The notes: a model not told the origin generated them from the sequence alone. DNA of 64,000 bases from Chitinophagaceae bacterium (GCA_014379965.1 JACMKU010000211.1:1-64000); one strand, 5' to 3'; shown: positions 25,969 to 34,804, counted from the stretch's first letter. Program-made: numbers and translations.

Positions 25969-28935
25969 ATGAGAAAATTCCACCTGTTTTCCATCCTGAT
26001 CTTGTGCGCTATTCAAACCGTTTCCGCCCAGACAATCGATGACCTCTTCCAGGCACGTACTCAACTCTCACGAGACTATCGGCAGGTTGCAGCCAAATAT
26101 CAATCTCTCGAGATTAACCCGGCGCGATTGACAACGCTTCGCCAGCAAGGAAGTACGACACTGAGACTACAACTTCCCTTCGAGCAGCGGCAGCTCAATC
26201 TCGACTTGCACAAGGTCAAGATCACGACAGAGAATTTTTCAGTGATAGAAGCATTGCCAAATGGAGGTAGACGCACCGTGGATTACTCGGGCGCTGTATT
26301 TTACCAAGGTAAGATCGAGGGAGTGCCAGGTTCCTTCGCCTCGATAAGTATTGTAAATGATCAGGTGATTGGAGTGATTGCCGATGATAAGTCGAATATC
26401 GTGTTAGGCGCGATCGAAAATAACGGAAGGGCTACACAGGAATATGTTCTTTACCGCGAGCCTGACCTGCAGGTAGCGAACCCAATGAATTGCTTCACCA
26501 GCGATGTGCCTATCGATGGAACCGCGAATTATTCGAATCCCAACGCTCGCCCGAATGCGGTGGGAGAACCAGTAGAAATCTATTTCGAATGCGATTATAA
26601 GTTCTTCCTCGATAAGGGAAGCAGCACAGTGAACGTGATTAATTACGTGCTTGGATTCTTTAATAACACAGCACTGTTGTATGCAAATGAAGACGTGAAG
26701 TTGCAGGTATCACAGATATTGGTGTGGACGACGCAGGATCCGGAAGCTGCATCCGGCCTGACGACTACTTCCACCTGCCTTGTGTCATTCAGAGACCGGA
26801 TGGTTGCTACTGACTATATCGGCGACTATGCGCATCTGCTTTCAACCCGCTCACTTGGCGGCGGCATTGCATATATATTGAGCAACCCATGTAACAGCTC
26901 CAAACAATTCAGGTCGGCTGTGAGCGCAATCAACAACAGCTATAATAATTTTCCGACTTATACCTGGACTGTGCAGGTGGTCACGCATGAGCTTGGGCAC
27001 AACCTTGGCTCCAACCATACTCAATGGTGTGGATGGGTCGGGGGCGCTCTCGACAATTGCTACACCACAGAGGTGGGTTGCCTACAGGGGCCACCACCAG
27101 TGAATGGAGGTACCATCATGAGCTATTGCCATCTGACGAGTAATGGTATCAATTTCAGCAATGGGTTTGGTGCACAACCCGGCGACAGGATAAGAGCGGT
27201 AGTGAGTAACTCTGCTTGTTTCGGCAATTGTCGCATGACTATTGAAGTGACGAAGCAAGATGCCTCTTGCGGGCAAAACAACGGTTCGGCGACCGTAGTT
27301 GCAACGAACGGTACAGGAACGATTACATACACATGGAGTAATGGGCAGACGGGTGCGACTCTCATCAACGCGGGTCCTGGAACTTATCATGTCACAGTAA
27401 AGGATGGCATCAGCTGCCAGGTGATGCAGGTAGTCACAATTGGCAATAGCGGATCTACACTCACCTTTGCGATGACTCCAAACGGAACGGCGGGTTTCTG
27501 TTCGGGTGGCAACCTCTTGTTGTCTGCTACTGCCAATCCAGGATATGCATATGTATGGAAGAAAGACGGGAACACTATTAGTGGTGCGACCACATCGAAT
27601 TATAATGTTACCGTGCCTGGAACGTATTCTGTGACGGCGACTTCTGGAATATGTTCCGGAACTCAATCGGTTGTGGTAAGCATATTACCTCCTCCTACTG
27701 CCACTGTCAATGCCGGAGGTCCAACGGTTTTTTGTGGTGGAAATAATGTGTTGCTGAATGGAAATGCAGGCGGATCCTATACATACCAGTGGTATAGCAA
27801 TGGAATTGCGATCGCCGGTGCAACGGGTCCTACATATTCAGCTACAAATACTGGTGATTATACACTTAAGATATCGGCAGGAAGCACATGCGAAGCTACC
27901 TCTGCGCCCGTCTCCGTAATCGTCAAAGCGGCACCTGCCTCAGGTCTGATCGCTACTGGTCTAACCAGCTTCTGCGCCGGCAATAGTGTTGCGCTCTCCT
28001 CAGTGACCGGCACGGGGTATACATATGAGTGGAATAGGAACGGTGTGCTCATACCAGGTGCATCGCAGCCGAATTATAGTGCAATGGAGAGTGGCATCTA
28101 CACGGTGGTCACTGCGATAGGTCCATGTTCAAAGACATCGAGCGGCATTCCTGTGTTGGTGTGGGCTAATCCAGTGGTTACAATACTACCTGCCGTTTCA
28201 ACCATACAGAAATTCCAAACACAGACACTCACTGCAACCGGCGCTCCATCCTACAACTGGGCGGATCAGCCAGCGATGGTTAGTTCCAGTACAAACAGCG
28301 CGGTGTACAAACCGCTGACGACAACACAGTACACGCTCCAGGGAATCGACGTCAATGGATGCAAGGGCACTGCGACTGCCACTATAACTGTTATTGGTTG
28401 CGGCGAGGTCACTAACATAACGGAAACTCCTTATAGTCCATCGAGGGTAATTGTAAGGTGGAAGAATCCTGACGGAGCTACTACCGACACGCTTCAATAC
28501 AGGAAGGTGGGCTCAACGGCATGGATAAGCGTTTATGTAAGTGGTGAAGAATATGAATTGAATGGATTGGTACCGGGAACGGACTACGAATACAACATTA
28601 TTCCGTTGTGTACCACGACAACTGTCTTCATTGCTTCCGCTACGAAGACTTTCAGGACGGGTGTACTGAATGGTGGGTTGTATATACGCCTGTATCCAAA
28701 TCCCGTTTCACTAAATGCCAAACTGGAGATCATTTCCTCGGAGAATATCAAACTACAGATTTCTCTATTCGACAATACAGGACGGGTTGTAAAATATGTA
28801 AGTCCAGTCGAGAATTTTCCACCGGGACAGGTTGTCAAGACCATCGACATTGGCAATTTACCAAATGGAATCTATCTTTTGTCTATTGGGATCAATGGGA
28901 AAGTGCATCATGAGAAGATGGTGGTAGCGAGGTAG
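25969..28935 (+). CDS. T9SS-exported reprolysin-like metalloprotease
   Basis: A 988-residue secreted metzincin. Residues 1-20 are a signal peptide (RKFHLFSILILCAIQTVSAQ). A propeptide-like region runs to about 170. The zinc motif HELGHNLGSNH is at 340-350, and IMSYCH is the Met-turn. Then come a SprB-type repeat (SCGQNNGSATV, YTWSNGQTG), three Ig-like modules each opening with a FCxGxxxxL pattern and containing YxWxxNG, a fibronectin III-like module (VIVRWKNPDG), and a type A T9SS sorting domain (IRLYPNPVS to the end, MVVAR). It should be exported by the type IX system, which gldA near the window end also hints at. Its substrate is unknown. Confidence 0.92.
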   Translation: MRKFHLFSILILCAIQTVSAQTIDDLFQARTQLSRDYRQVAAKYQSLEINPARLTTLRQQGSTTLRLQLPFEQRQLNLDLHKVKITTENFSVIEALPNGGRRTVDYSGAVFYQGKIEGVPGSFASISIVNDQVIGVIADDKSNIVLGAIENNGRATQEYVLYREPDLQVANPMNCFTSDVPIDGTANYSNPNARPNAVGEPVEIYFECDYKFFLDKGSSTVNVINYVLGFFNNTALLYANEDVKLQVSQILVWTTQDPEAASGLTTTSTCLVSFRDRMVATDYIGDYAHLLSTRSLGGGIAYILSNPCNSSKQFRSAVSAINNSYNNFPTYTWTVQVVTHELGHNLGSNHTQWCGWVGGALDNCYTTEVGCLQGPPPVNGGTIMSYCHLTSNGINFSNGFGAQPGDRIRAVVSNSACFGNCRMTIEVTKQDASCGQNNGSATVVATNGTGTITYTWSNGQTGATLINAGPGTYHVTVKDGISCQVMQVVTIGNSGSTLTFAMTPNGTAGFCSGGNLLLSATANPGYAYVWKKDGNTISGATTSNYNVTVPGTYSVTATSGICSGTQSVVVSILPPPTATVNAGGPTVFCGGNNVLLNGNAGGSYTYQWYSNGIAIAGATGPTYSATNTGDYTLKISAGSTCEATSAPVSVIVKAAPASGLIATGLTSFCAGNSVALSSVTGTGYTYEWNRNGVLIPGASQPNYSAMESGIYTVVTAIGPCSKTSSGIPVLVWANPVVTILPAVSTIQKFQTQTLTATGAPSYNWADQPAMVSSSTNSAVYKPLTTTQYTLQGIDVNGCKGTATATITVIGCGEVTNITETPYSPSRVIVRWKNPDGATTDTLQYRKVGSTAWISVYVSGEEYELNGLVPGTDYEYNIIPLCTTTTVFIASATKTFRTGVLNGGLYIRLYPNPVSLNAKLEIISSENIKLQISLFDNTGRVVKYVSPVENFPPGQVVKTIDIGNLPNGIYLLSIGINGKVHHEKMVVAR

Positions 28936-28947
28936 TTCGGATTCTTG

Positions 28948-29080
28948 GTTGATTGGTTGATTGGTTGATTGGTTGATTAGGCGGCACTTCGGCGAAATTG
29001 CTAGGAGTGGTAAGGCAGTATCAACCCTTTGGGTGTCACTCACCATTCACTACTCACCATTCACTACTCACCATTCACTT
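28948..29080. repeat. Two tandem word repeats (TTGATTGG and TCACCATTCACTAC)
   Basis: Positions 28948-28980 hold four to five copies of GGTTGATT. Positions 29034-29080 hold about three copies of a CACTACTCACCATT word. The two are different families and not complementary to each other. The second run reaches into the 3' end of ridA. Confidence 0.85.
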
Positions 29081-29455
29081 AACTGCGATCATACTAATCT
29101 CCACATTCACAAACTTTGGCAGCGCAGACACCTGGATCGTTTCCCGTGCAGGAAAGTCGCCGTCGAAATACTTTCCATAGATCTCGTTGATCTCGGAGAA
29201 TTGGTTCATATCTGTAATGAAGATTGTCGTTTTCACGACGTGGTTGAATCCCATATGCGCGGCGACAAGTATGGCCTTGAGATTTTGCATCACCTGGTGA
29301 GTTTCTTCCTGTATATCTCTTTTCTTCAGTTCACCCGTTTTAGGGTCTATACAAATCTGGCCGGAAATATAGAGCGTCTCCCCTGCGAGCACAGCCTGGT
29401 TGTACGGGCCTATCGGAGAAGGTGCATCGTCTGTAGTAATGATTATTTTATCCAT
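29075..29455 (-). CDS. ridA: RidA family (YjgF/UK114) deaminase
   Basis: A 126-residue RidA-type protein that hydrolyses reactive enamine/imine intermediates from PLP enzymes, releasing ammonia and protecting them from damage. The start at 29455 is chosen over the longer reading to 29512 since homologues begin close to MDKIII and the promoter lies just upstream. GPYNQAVLAGETLYISGQ and the substrate-binding Arg104 in FPARETIQV are intact, so it should be an active RidA rather than a paralogue that lost the Arg. It is a single-gene unit with its own promoter. Confidence 0.93.
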   Translation of the reverse strand: MDKIIITTDDAPSPIGPYNQAVLAGETLYISGQICIDPKTGELKKRDIQEETHQVMQNLKAILVAAHMGFNHVVKTTIFITDMNQFSEINEIYGKYFDGDFPARETIQVSALPKFVNVEISMIAVK

Positions 29456-29482
29456 GTGCCTGATTTTAAAAAAACCGAACAG

Positions 29483-29512
29483 CGAATATAGCTTTATGCA
29501 CTTTCTTTGCAA
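29483..29512 (-). promoter_or_regulatory. Promoter of ridA
   Basis: Minus strand TTG (29510-29512), 19-base spacer, TATATTCG (29483-29490). The predicted leader is about 24 bases. Confidence 0.6.
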
Positions 29513-29523
29513 AAAATTGTATA

Positions 29524-30153
29524 ATGACAGTGCTGGTAATTGCCGATGATGCGATGCGAATTGAGCTGGGCCAGCCTATTGCGAATTCCGAGCTGCAACT
29601 GACCTGGGCAGATGACTTCTCTCCCGCTTCAATGAATGAAATAGACGTGTGTGTTGATCTGCTCTTCGATAACTCTTCCGAACGCATTCACCTTCTGAAG
29701 CAATTATCTTCAGCCGTAGTTATTATCAATTCTGTCATTGATCCTCTTTCAGGTATTGATGAAAATTTTATACGGATCAACGCGTGGCCCGGCTTCCTGA
29801 AGCGCGCCCTTGTTGAAGCAGCCGGAGAAAACATAAGAGCGAAGGAAACTGCTGAAAAAATCTTTGCATTGTTTGGAAAAAAAATGGAATGGGTTCCCGA
29901 CATTCCTGGATTGATCTCCGCGCGTGTGATTGTATCTATCATCAACGAAGCATGGTTTGCCAACGAAGAAGAAGTGAGTACACGAAATGAAATAGATATT
30001 GCAATGAAGCTCGGCACCAATTATCCCTATGGCCCATTCGACTGGTGCGATAAGATCGGACTGGTAAATGTGCATCGATTATTAAGCATGTTGGCATCAC
30101 GTCAGGAAAGATATAAACCGGCAGCATCACTGGAAAAAGCAGCTACTGCCTAA
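29524..30153 (+). CDS. 3-hydroxyacyl-CoA dehydrogenase C-terminal-like protein
   Basis: A 209-residue protein. Its C-terminal half (about 105-195) resembles the C-terminal domain of 3-hydroxyacyl-CoA dehydrogenases, with IPGLISARVIVSIINEAW and LGTNYPYGPFDWCDKIGL. The N-terminal half (1-100) keeps a Rossmann-like layout of strands (VLVIADD, VVIINSVID) but has no GxGxxG nucleotide motif and is shortened. It may be a non-catalytic relative or act on something else; I cannot assign an activity. Its TAA overlaps the ATG of tsaB by one base (TAATG), so the two are co-translated, a link without obvious biochemical sense. Confidence 0.75.
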   Translation: MTVLVIADDAMRIELGQPIANSELQLTWADDFSPASMNEIDVCVDLLFDNSSERIHLLKQLSSAVVIINSVIDPLSGIDENFIRINAWPGFLKRALVEAAGENIRAKETAEKIFALFGKKMEWVPDIPGLISARVIVSIINEAWFANEEEVSTRNEIDIAMKLGTNYPYGPFDWCDKIGLVNVHRLLSMLASRQERYKPAASLEKAATA

Positions 30154-30815
30154 TGGTAGGTTTGCTACATATCGAAACCTCCGGCGACACTGCCTCCATT
30201 TGTCTGTCAGACGAGACCACCGTTCTGCGCACCGCCAGCAATCCAAACCAGAAAGAACATTCAACCTGGCTTCATCCTTCAATTAAGCAACTCATGGCAG
30301 ACGAGAAACTTGAAATGAAGGACATTATGGCGGTTGCGGTGTCGATCGGGCCTGGCTCTTACACGGGACTCAGGATTGGGTTATCCGCGGCGAAAGGATT
30401 GTGCTATGCCCTTCGAATCCCTCTAATTACCATCGGCACCTTAGAAATCATGGCCCTTTCCGCACTGGACGAAAATACCGACCTGGTCAGCCCCGTGATC
30501 GATGCCCGGCGTATGGAGGTGTTTAACGGGGTATATGATAGAAAAGGGATAGAGGTTATTCCTCCGAGGGCCCTTATTCTCGACGAACACGTCTTTGATG
30601 ATATTCTAGCAAAGGGCACGGTTTGTTTTTGTGGAAATGGGAAAAAAAAGCTACAAAATATTATCACACATACGAATGCAAAATTCAGCGATAATGAAAT
30701 TACCGCGGCGGATATGGCGGTGTCTACATACCATCGTTTTCTTCATGGTAAATTTGCCAACTTAGCCTATACACAACCACTTTACATCAAGGAATTCTAT
30801 ACTCCTCTTCGTTGA
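30153..30815 (+). CDS. tsaB: tRNA threonylcarbamoyladenosine biosynthesis protein TsaB
   Basis: TsaB is the scaffold partner of TsaD in the complex that installs t6A37 on tRNAs reading ANN codons. The 220-residue protein belongs to the ASKHA fold. Signatures are LLHIETSGDTASICL at the start, EHSTWLHPSIKQLM, the IGPGSYTGLRIGLSAAKGL stretch near 65-85, and VIDARRMEVFNGVYD. Length is normal. The start overlaps the upstream stop by one base. Confidence 0.94.
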   Translation: MVGLLHIETSGDTASICLSDETTVLRTASNPNQKEHSTWLHPSIKQLMADEKLEMKDIMAVAVSIGPGSYTGLRIGLSAAKGLCYALRIPLITIGTLEIMALSALDENTDLVSPVIDARRMEVFNGVYDRKGIEVIPPRALILDEHVFDDILAKGTVCFCGNGKKKLQNIITHTNAKFSDNEITAADMAVSTYHRFLHGKFANLAYTQPLYIKEFYTPLR

Positions 30816-30852
30816 CTGTTAGGTGAAAACCAGTACGTATTAACAATTTTAA

Positions 30853-30884
30853 TTGTCCCCAATCTTTATATGGACTTATTTTTG
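30853..30884 (+). promoter_or_regulatory. Promoter of the ArsR-type regulator
   Basis: TTG at 30853-30855, 21-base spacer, TATTTTTG at 30877-30884. This is a complete -33/-7 pair; the leader would be about 22 bases. Confidence 0.65.
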
Positions 30885-30910
30885 CACCTTCATTTTTAAC
30901 CGCAACAACT

Positions 30911-31249
30911 ATGAACAACTATATGTTAACGCTGAATACTATACCGGAAAAAGGGGAGGCTCTGCAAGTGGATTTGCTGAACGTGAAAAAGGCTTCGTTG
31001 ATCCTCAGGGCTATTAACCATAAATTGAGGCAACAGATCCTAAAGTTGATCGACGAGCAGGGTAAGATCACTGTGACCGAGATTTATGTAAAGCTTAGGT
31101 TAGAACAATCGGTTGCCTCGCAGCACCTGGCGATCCTTCGCAAGGCAGGATTCGTGAGAACGGAGCGGGATGGCAAGTTCATCTACTACACTGTCAATAC
31201 AGCAAGACTGGAAGAATTGAACAAATTCACCGAATCTTTGTTAAACTAA
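30911..31249 (+). CDS. ArsR-family winged-helix regulator
   Basis: A 112-residue DNA-binding repressor-type protein of the ArsR/SmtB fold. The helix-turn-helix lies around ITVTEIYVKLRLEQSVASQHLAIL, and the wing is RTERDGKFIYYTVN. It contains no cysteine at all and no clear metal-binding His/Asp cluster, so a thiol or metal switch of the classic ArsR, BigR or SqrR type is unlikely. It precedes a persulfide-dioxygenase-like gene on the same strand but is separated from it by a strong terminator and a new -7 box, so it may regulate that gene without being in the same operon. Confidence 0.87.
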   Translation: MNNYMLTLNTIPEKGEALQVDLLNVKKASLILRAINHKLRQQILKLIDEQGKITVTEIYVKLRLEQSVASQHLAILRKAGFVRTERDGKFIYYTVNTARLEELNKFTESLLN

Positions 31250-31272
31250 TCAGTTATAAATCATCTTGATAT

Positions 31273-31301
31273 AACGATCCGCCCCGGCGGATCGTTTTTA
31301 T
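31273..31301 (+). terminator. Rho-independent terminator after the ArsR gene
   Basis: A perfect 11-bp stem, AACGATCCGCC and GGCGGATCGTT, with a 2-base loop, then TTTTAT. Confidence 0.9.
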
Positions 31302-31323
31302 TTGAAATAGGTTTTTTTGGTTC

Positions 31324-31331
31324 TAATTTCG
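31324..31331 (+). promoter_or_regulatory. -7 box, nearly leaderless MBL-rhodanese gene
   Basis: TAATTTCG (TAnnTTyG) ends 4 bases before the ATG at 31336. Confidence 0.4.
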
Positions 31332-31335
31332 CAAC

Positions 31336-32748
31336 ATGTACATCAAACAATTATATACTGGCTGCCTGAGTGAAGCCGCGTACTACATTGAAAGTAAGGG
31401 TGAAGCAGCCGTGATCGACCCCCTAAGGGATATAGATCATTACATCGACCTCGCTGCGGAGCGAAAGGCGAACATCAAGTATATTTTTGAAACACATTTT
31501 CATGCTGATTTCGTAAGTGGTCATATTGACCTGAGTAAGGCGACAGGCGCGCCGATCGTATATGGGCCTGGAACTGAGACTAAGTTTCCAGTTCATATTG
31601 CCAAAGACGGCGAAATATTCAAGATTGGTGATCTCACGATTGAAGTGAGACATACTCCCGGTCACACATTGGAATCAAGTTGCTACCTCCTCAAAGATGA
31701 ACAAGGTAAGGATCATTGTGTGTTTACCGGTGATACCTTGTTTGCCGGTGATGTTGGGAGGCCCGATCTCGCACAGAAGTCTGATGAGATAACTACTGAA
31801 GATCTGGCGGGCATGATGTACGAGAGTTTGCAGAAAAAAATTATGCCTCTTGGTGACGATGTAATTGTTTATCCTGCTCACGGACCGGGTAGTTCATGCG
31901 GAAAGAACCTTGGGCCGAATACATTTAGCACCATTGGCGAGGAGAAAGAATACAACTATGCCTTGCGTGCAGCGAATAAGACAGATTTCATTAAGGCAGT
32001 CACTGACGGTATTCCTCCACCGCCACAATACTTCCCTATCAATGCAAAGATCAACAAGGAAGGATATGACAGCATCGATGATATTGTTATTACAGGTATG
32101 AGGCCCATTCCGGTTCCCGAATTCAAGAAGATGATATTGGACGACTCAATCATTGTTCTCGATACGCGGCGTGCGGATGAATTCACAAAAGGTTTCGTCC
32201 CCGGGTCAATCAGCATTGGTCTCGATGGAAGATTTGCCGAATGGGCGGGCAGCTTGTTGTCATTCGAAGCACCTATGTTACTCATCACCGATGCAGGAAA
32301 AGAAAAGGAGAGCATCATCCGGCTGGCGCGTGTGGGCCTTGACAAGGTACAGGGATTCCTCGAAGGCGGATATGAAGCCTGGAGGAAAAGTGGGGAGCCT
32401 TCAGATATGATCATTGATATTGAGGCGGATGAGCTGATGATGGATATTCCATTCGATCCACAACTCAAAGTTCTTGATGTACGCAAGCCTGCAGAGTTTG
32501 CAGAAGGACATCTTCGCGGTGCGCTTAACTTGCCGTTGAATGATATGACGGATCCCGCCAGCATGGCAAATTTCGAAGACGACCAGAATTTATACGTGCA
32601 TTGCGCTGGCGGTTATCGCAGCGTCATTGCTGCCTCTATGTTGAAGCGCCAGGGGATTCATAACATTCGCAACATCCTTGGTGGATGGGGAAAGATAAAG
32701 GAACAGGAGAAGGCGGAGATTGTCAAAGAGGCGAATGTGTTGAACTAA
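31336..32748 (+). CDS. MBL-fold persulfide-dioxygenase-like protein with two rhodanese domains
   Basis: A 470-residue protein. Residues 1-250 form a metallo-beta-lactamase fold of the persulfide dioxygenase (ETHE1/Blh) group, with metal ligands in THFHADFVSGH (His54, His56, Asp58, His63), HTPGHTLES and FTGDTLFAGD. Two rhodanese domains follow. The second (about 370-460) has the active Cys423 in VHCAGGYRS. The first (about 265-355) reads LLITDAGKE at the equivalent site and has no Cys, so it is probably structural. The enzyme should oxidise glutathione-type or other persulfides to sulfite. Its TAA stop lies at the edge of the following repeat. Confidence 0.88.
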   Translation: MYIKQLYTGCLSEAAYYIESKGEAAVIDPLRDIDHYIDLAAERKANIKYIFETHFHADFVSGHIDLSKATGAPIVYGPGTETKFPVHIAKDGEIFKIGDLTIEVRHTPGHTLESSCYLLKDEQGKDHCVFTGDTLFAGDVGRPDLAQKSDEITTEDLAGMMYESLQKKIMPLGDDVIVYPAHGPGSSCGKNLGPNTFSTIGEEKEYNYALRAANKTDFIKAVTDGIPPPPQYFPINAKINKEGYDSIDDIVITGMRPIPVPEFKKMILDDSIIVLDTRRADEFTKGFVPGSISIGLDGRFAEWAGSLLSFEAPMLLITDAGKEKESIIRLARVGLDKVQGFLEGGYEAWRKSGEPSDMIIDIEADELMMDIPFDPQLKVLDVRKPAEFAEGHLRGALNLPLNDMTDPASMANFEDDQNLYVHCAGGYRSVIAASMLKRQGIHNIRNILGGWGKIKEQEKAEIVKEANVLN

Positions 32749-32894
32749 CGTTTAACGTTTAAGGGTTTAACGTTTAACGTTCTTTAAACCGAGGTTGCAA
32801 TAAATTATTGGACTACCCCTTTTGGAAAATCATTACATCAACGGATCTTCTGAAATCAGAACGTTAAACGTTAAACTCTTAAACTTTAAACGTC
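32747..32894. repeat. Inverted word repeat (TTTAACG family), copy 2
   Basis: Left arm 32747-32784 and right arm 32858-32894 are complementary runs of TTTAACG words, with a spacer of about 73 bases. The left arm includes the stop of the upstream gene and the right arm encodes the last residues and stop of the converging acyltransferase gene. Confidence 0.9.
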
Positions 32895-33775
32895 TTAGGA
32901 TGCCTAACCTCCCCAAACTCTTCCTTCCACACCCATTTCCACCGCCTATGACTCCATAGCCACATCTCTGGGTATCGGCGGATTACATTTTCCAGGTATT
33001 CTACAAACTTCGCAGTGAGTTCCTGTTCCGTCATACGAGTCGGCTCTTCTGTGGCTACGGTGAACACCGTTTCGTAATAACCGCGTTTCAGTTTATGAAT
33101 GAAAGCGAAGATCACCACGGTATTGTTTCCTATCGCACCTCTTGCGGGGCCTTTTACAAATGGTGCTGGCCGACCGAAGAAGTCGAACCACCAGCCGCTC
33201 GCTGGGTTACCCGGATTCTGATCTGCCGCTAGCGCCAACACGTATGGGGCGTCCTTATAAATTTGGAAGTCTTCCTTCATGTGTGTTGCCCTTAGCAACT
33301 TTGTCCCGAATCTTGAGCGAAGTTTCAGGAATAAGCGCTCAAATAATTTATTTGTCATCGGCATATACACGCCGAGGAATGGATACCTAAGGTTGATCGG
33401 GCAACTAACATTGCAGAGCTCCCAGTTGAAATTGTGACCGGCATGCAGTTGAATGCTTCTGCCCGAAGGATAAAATTGGTTGACTGCTTCCCAGTTTGCA
33501 ACGAATCTCTTAGAGAGTGCGGCCTCCGATGCAGATAACATTTTAATCGTCTCCATGAAAGTGTCGAGGAGATTATGATAGAATTTTTTCGCGATCTTCC
33601 ATCTTTCTTCTTCCGACTTCTCTGGAAATGCCATGGCCAGGTTTGACAGCACTACGTCTCGCCGGTATTTCAATATATAGAACACGAGGCCATAGATGGC
33701 ATCCGATATCAGGTAAAGAACGCGCCATGGCAACAAAGACAGGAGCCAGAATATGCCATACACGAAGTAATACAT
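32879..33775 (-). CDS. Lipid A-type lysophospholipid acyltransferase (LpxL/HtrB-like), copy A
   Basis: A 298-residue membrane-associated acyltransferase of the LpxL/HtrB group, which adds a secondary acyl chain to lipid A or a related glycolipid. The N-terminal hydrophobic helix is YYFVYGIFWLLSLLPWRVLY, and the HX4E catalytic pair is His114 and Glu119 in GHNFNWE. WLWSHRRWKWVWKE near the C-terminus is typical of the family. It is a paralogue of the gene at 33816, with the HX4E motif at identical residue numbers. The last four residues (TFKV) and stop are encoded by the repeat arm. Confidence 0.88.
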   Translation of the reverse strand: MYYFVYGIFWLLSLLPWRVLYLISDAIYGLVFYILKYRRDVVLSNLAMAFPEKSEEERWKIAKKFYHNLLDTFMETIKMLSASEAALSKRFVANWEAVNQFYPSGRSIQLHAGHNFNWELCNVSCPINLRYPFLGVYMPMTNKLFERLFLKLRSRFGTKLLRATHMKEDFQIYKDAPYVLALAADQNPGNPASGWWFDFFGRPAPFVKGPARGAIGNNTVVIFAFIHKLKRGYYETVFTVATEEPTRMTEQELTAKFVEYLENVIRRYPEMWLWSHRRWKWVWKEEFGEVRHPKTFKV

Positions 33776-33815
33776 GGAGAAAAGATATTAATTAACGTTC
33801 AACATCCGCAGGATA

Positions 33816-34787
33816 TTAATTGCCTACAGCGGGTTTGGTTTTTAATTGGGTTTCTGAATTCTTAATTACTTCCAGGGACGATTCTTTTTTCCCGGGAATC
33901 GGGTTAGAATCAACCCAGAAATTTTCAAACGATGCATTCCACTGATGCTTCCATCGCCGGTGACTCCATAGATACAGTGAAGGCTGTAAGCGGATATTTT
34001 CCTCCACATGTGCTACATACCGCCTGATGAGTTCCCCGTCCGGCAACTCCCTGGGTTTTTCCGCCAGCATGAAATAATCAAAATAATAATGACCTCTCTT
34101 TTTACGGGTAGTCGTCATCATCAATACAGGTATGTTCAAAATACGGGCAAACTTCTCAGGACCTTTTAGGAATACTGCAGGCTGGTTCATGAAGTAGAGC
34201 CAGTATCCGGTGTCAGCATTCGGAGGACTTTGGTCGCCACCCAGGGCTAGTAAATACTTTTTTCCGCGCCATGGCAGGATCGCGCGTGCCATGTCGGACG
34301 CAGGCAATTGCGGATTGCCCCACCTTGCCCGCACCCGTACCAGCAACTTATTCATCAGTTCACTGCTTTGAGGCAGATAGACAGTTAAAAAGGTATATGG
34401 TTGGCTGATGCCGGTATACAGTGTCATGATCTCCCAATTGAAGAAATGACCAAGGTTCACCTGCACACCTGTTTCCTTCTTATGCAATTCGTGGAAGATG
34501 TCGAAGTTGCCGCTGATTCTTTTGCGCAAGGAAGCTTTGCTAATGGAAAGAAGCTTTACCGTTTCAATCCAGTTGTCCATGAAATTGCGATAGAACTGGC
34601 GGGCAATCGACCTCAATTCCTTGTCATTCTTTTCAGGAAACGCGTTCCTGAGGTTTTGCATCACTACGTTCTTGCGGTAACCTGTGAGATAGTATATTAT
34701 CACGAAGAATACATCCGCGATACCATACAAAATGAAAAACGGGAGCAGGGACACCAAATAAAGCAATCCAAAAACCACATAGTACAT
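33816..34787 (-). CDS. Lipid A-type lysophospholipid acyltransferase (LpxL/HtrB-like), copy B
   Basis: A 323-residue paralogue of copy A, with the same N-terminal layout (YYVVFGLLYLVSLLPFFILY) and HX4E at His114 and Glu119 in GHFFNWE. YLWSHRRWKHQWN is near the C-terminus. A Lys/Ser-rich tail of about 30 residues has no counterpart in copy A. The two probably transfer different acyl chains or act in sequence; which is which cannot be told. It lies 17 bases downstream of nadB and 40 bases upstream of copy A, forming an operon. Confidence 0.88.
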   Translation of the reverse strand: MYYVVFGLLYLVSLLPFFILYGIADVFFVIIYYLTGYRKNVVMQNLRNAFPEKNDKELRSIARQFYRNFMDNWIETVKLLSISKASLRKRISGNFDIFHELHKKETGVQVNLGHFFNWEIMTLYTGISQPYTFLTVYLPQSSELMNKLLVRVRARWGNPQLPASDMARAILPWRGKKYLLALGGDQSPPNADTGYWLYFMNQPAVFLKGPEKFARILNIPVLMMTTTRKKRGHYYFDYFMLAEKPRELPDGELIRRYVAHVEENIRLQPSLYLWSHRRWKHQWNASFENFWVDSNPIPGKKESSLEVIKNSETQLKTKPAVGN

Positions 34788-34804
34788 GACAGCAAAGATA
34801 AAAG

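Noticed and set aside
27082-27666. 194-codon frame opposite the T9SS metalloprotease
   Set aside because: Antisense to the Ig-like repeats; translation shows no domain.
28948-28980. CRISPR-like tandem array
   Set aside because: Units are 8 bases and directly adjoining without spacers; no cas gene nearby.
31956-32564. 202-codon frame opposite the MBL-rhodanese gene
   Set aside because: Antisense shadow of a conserved enzyme; low-complexity Ser/Pro-rich translation.
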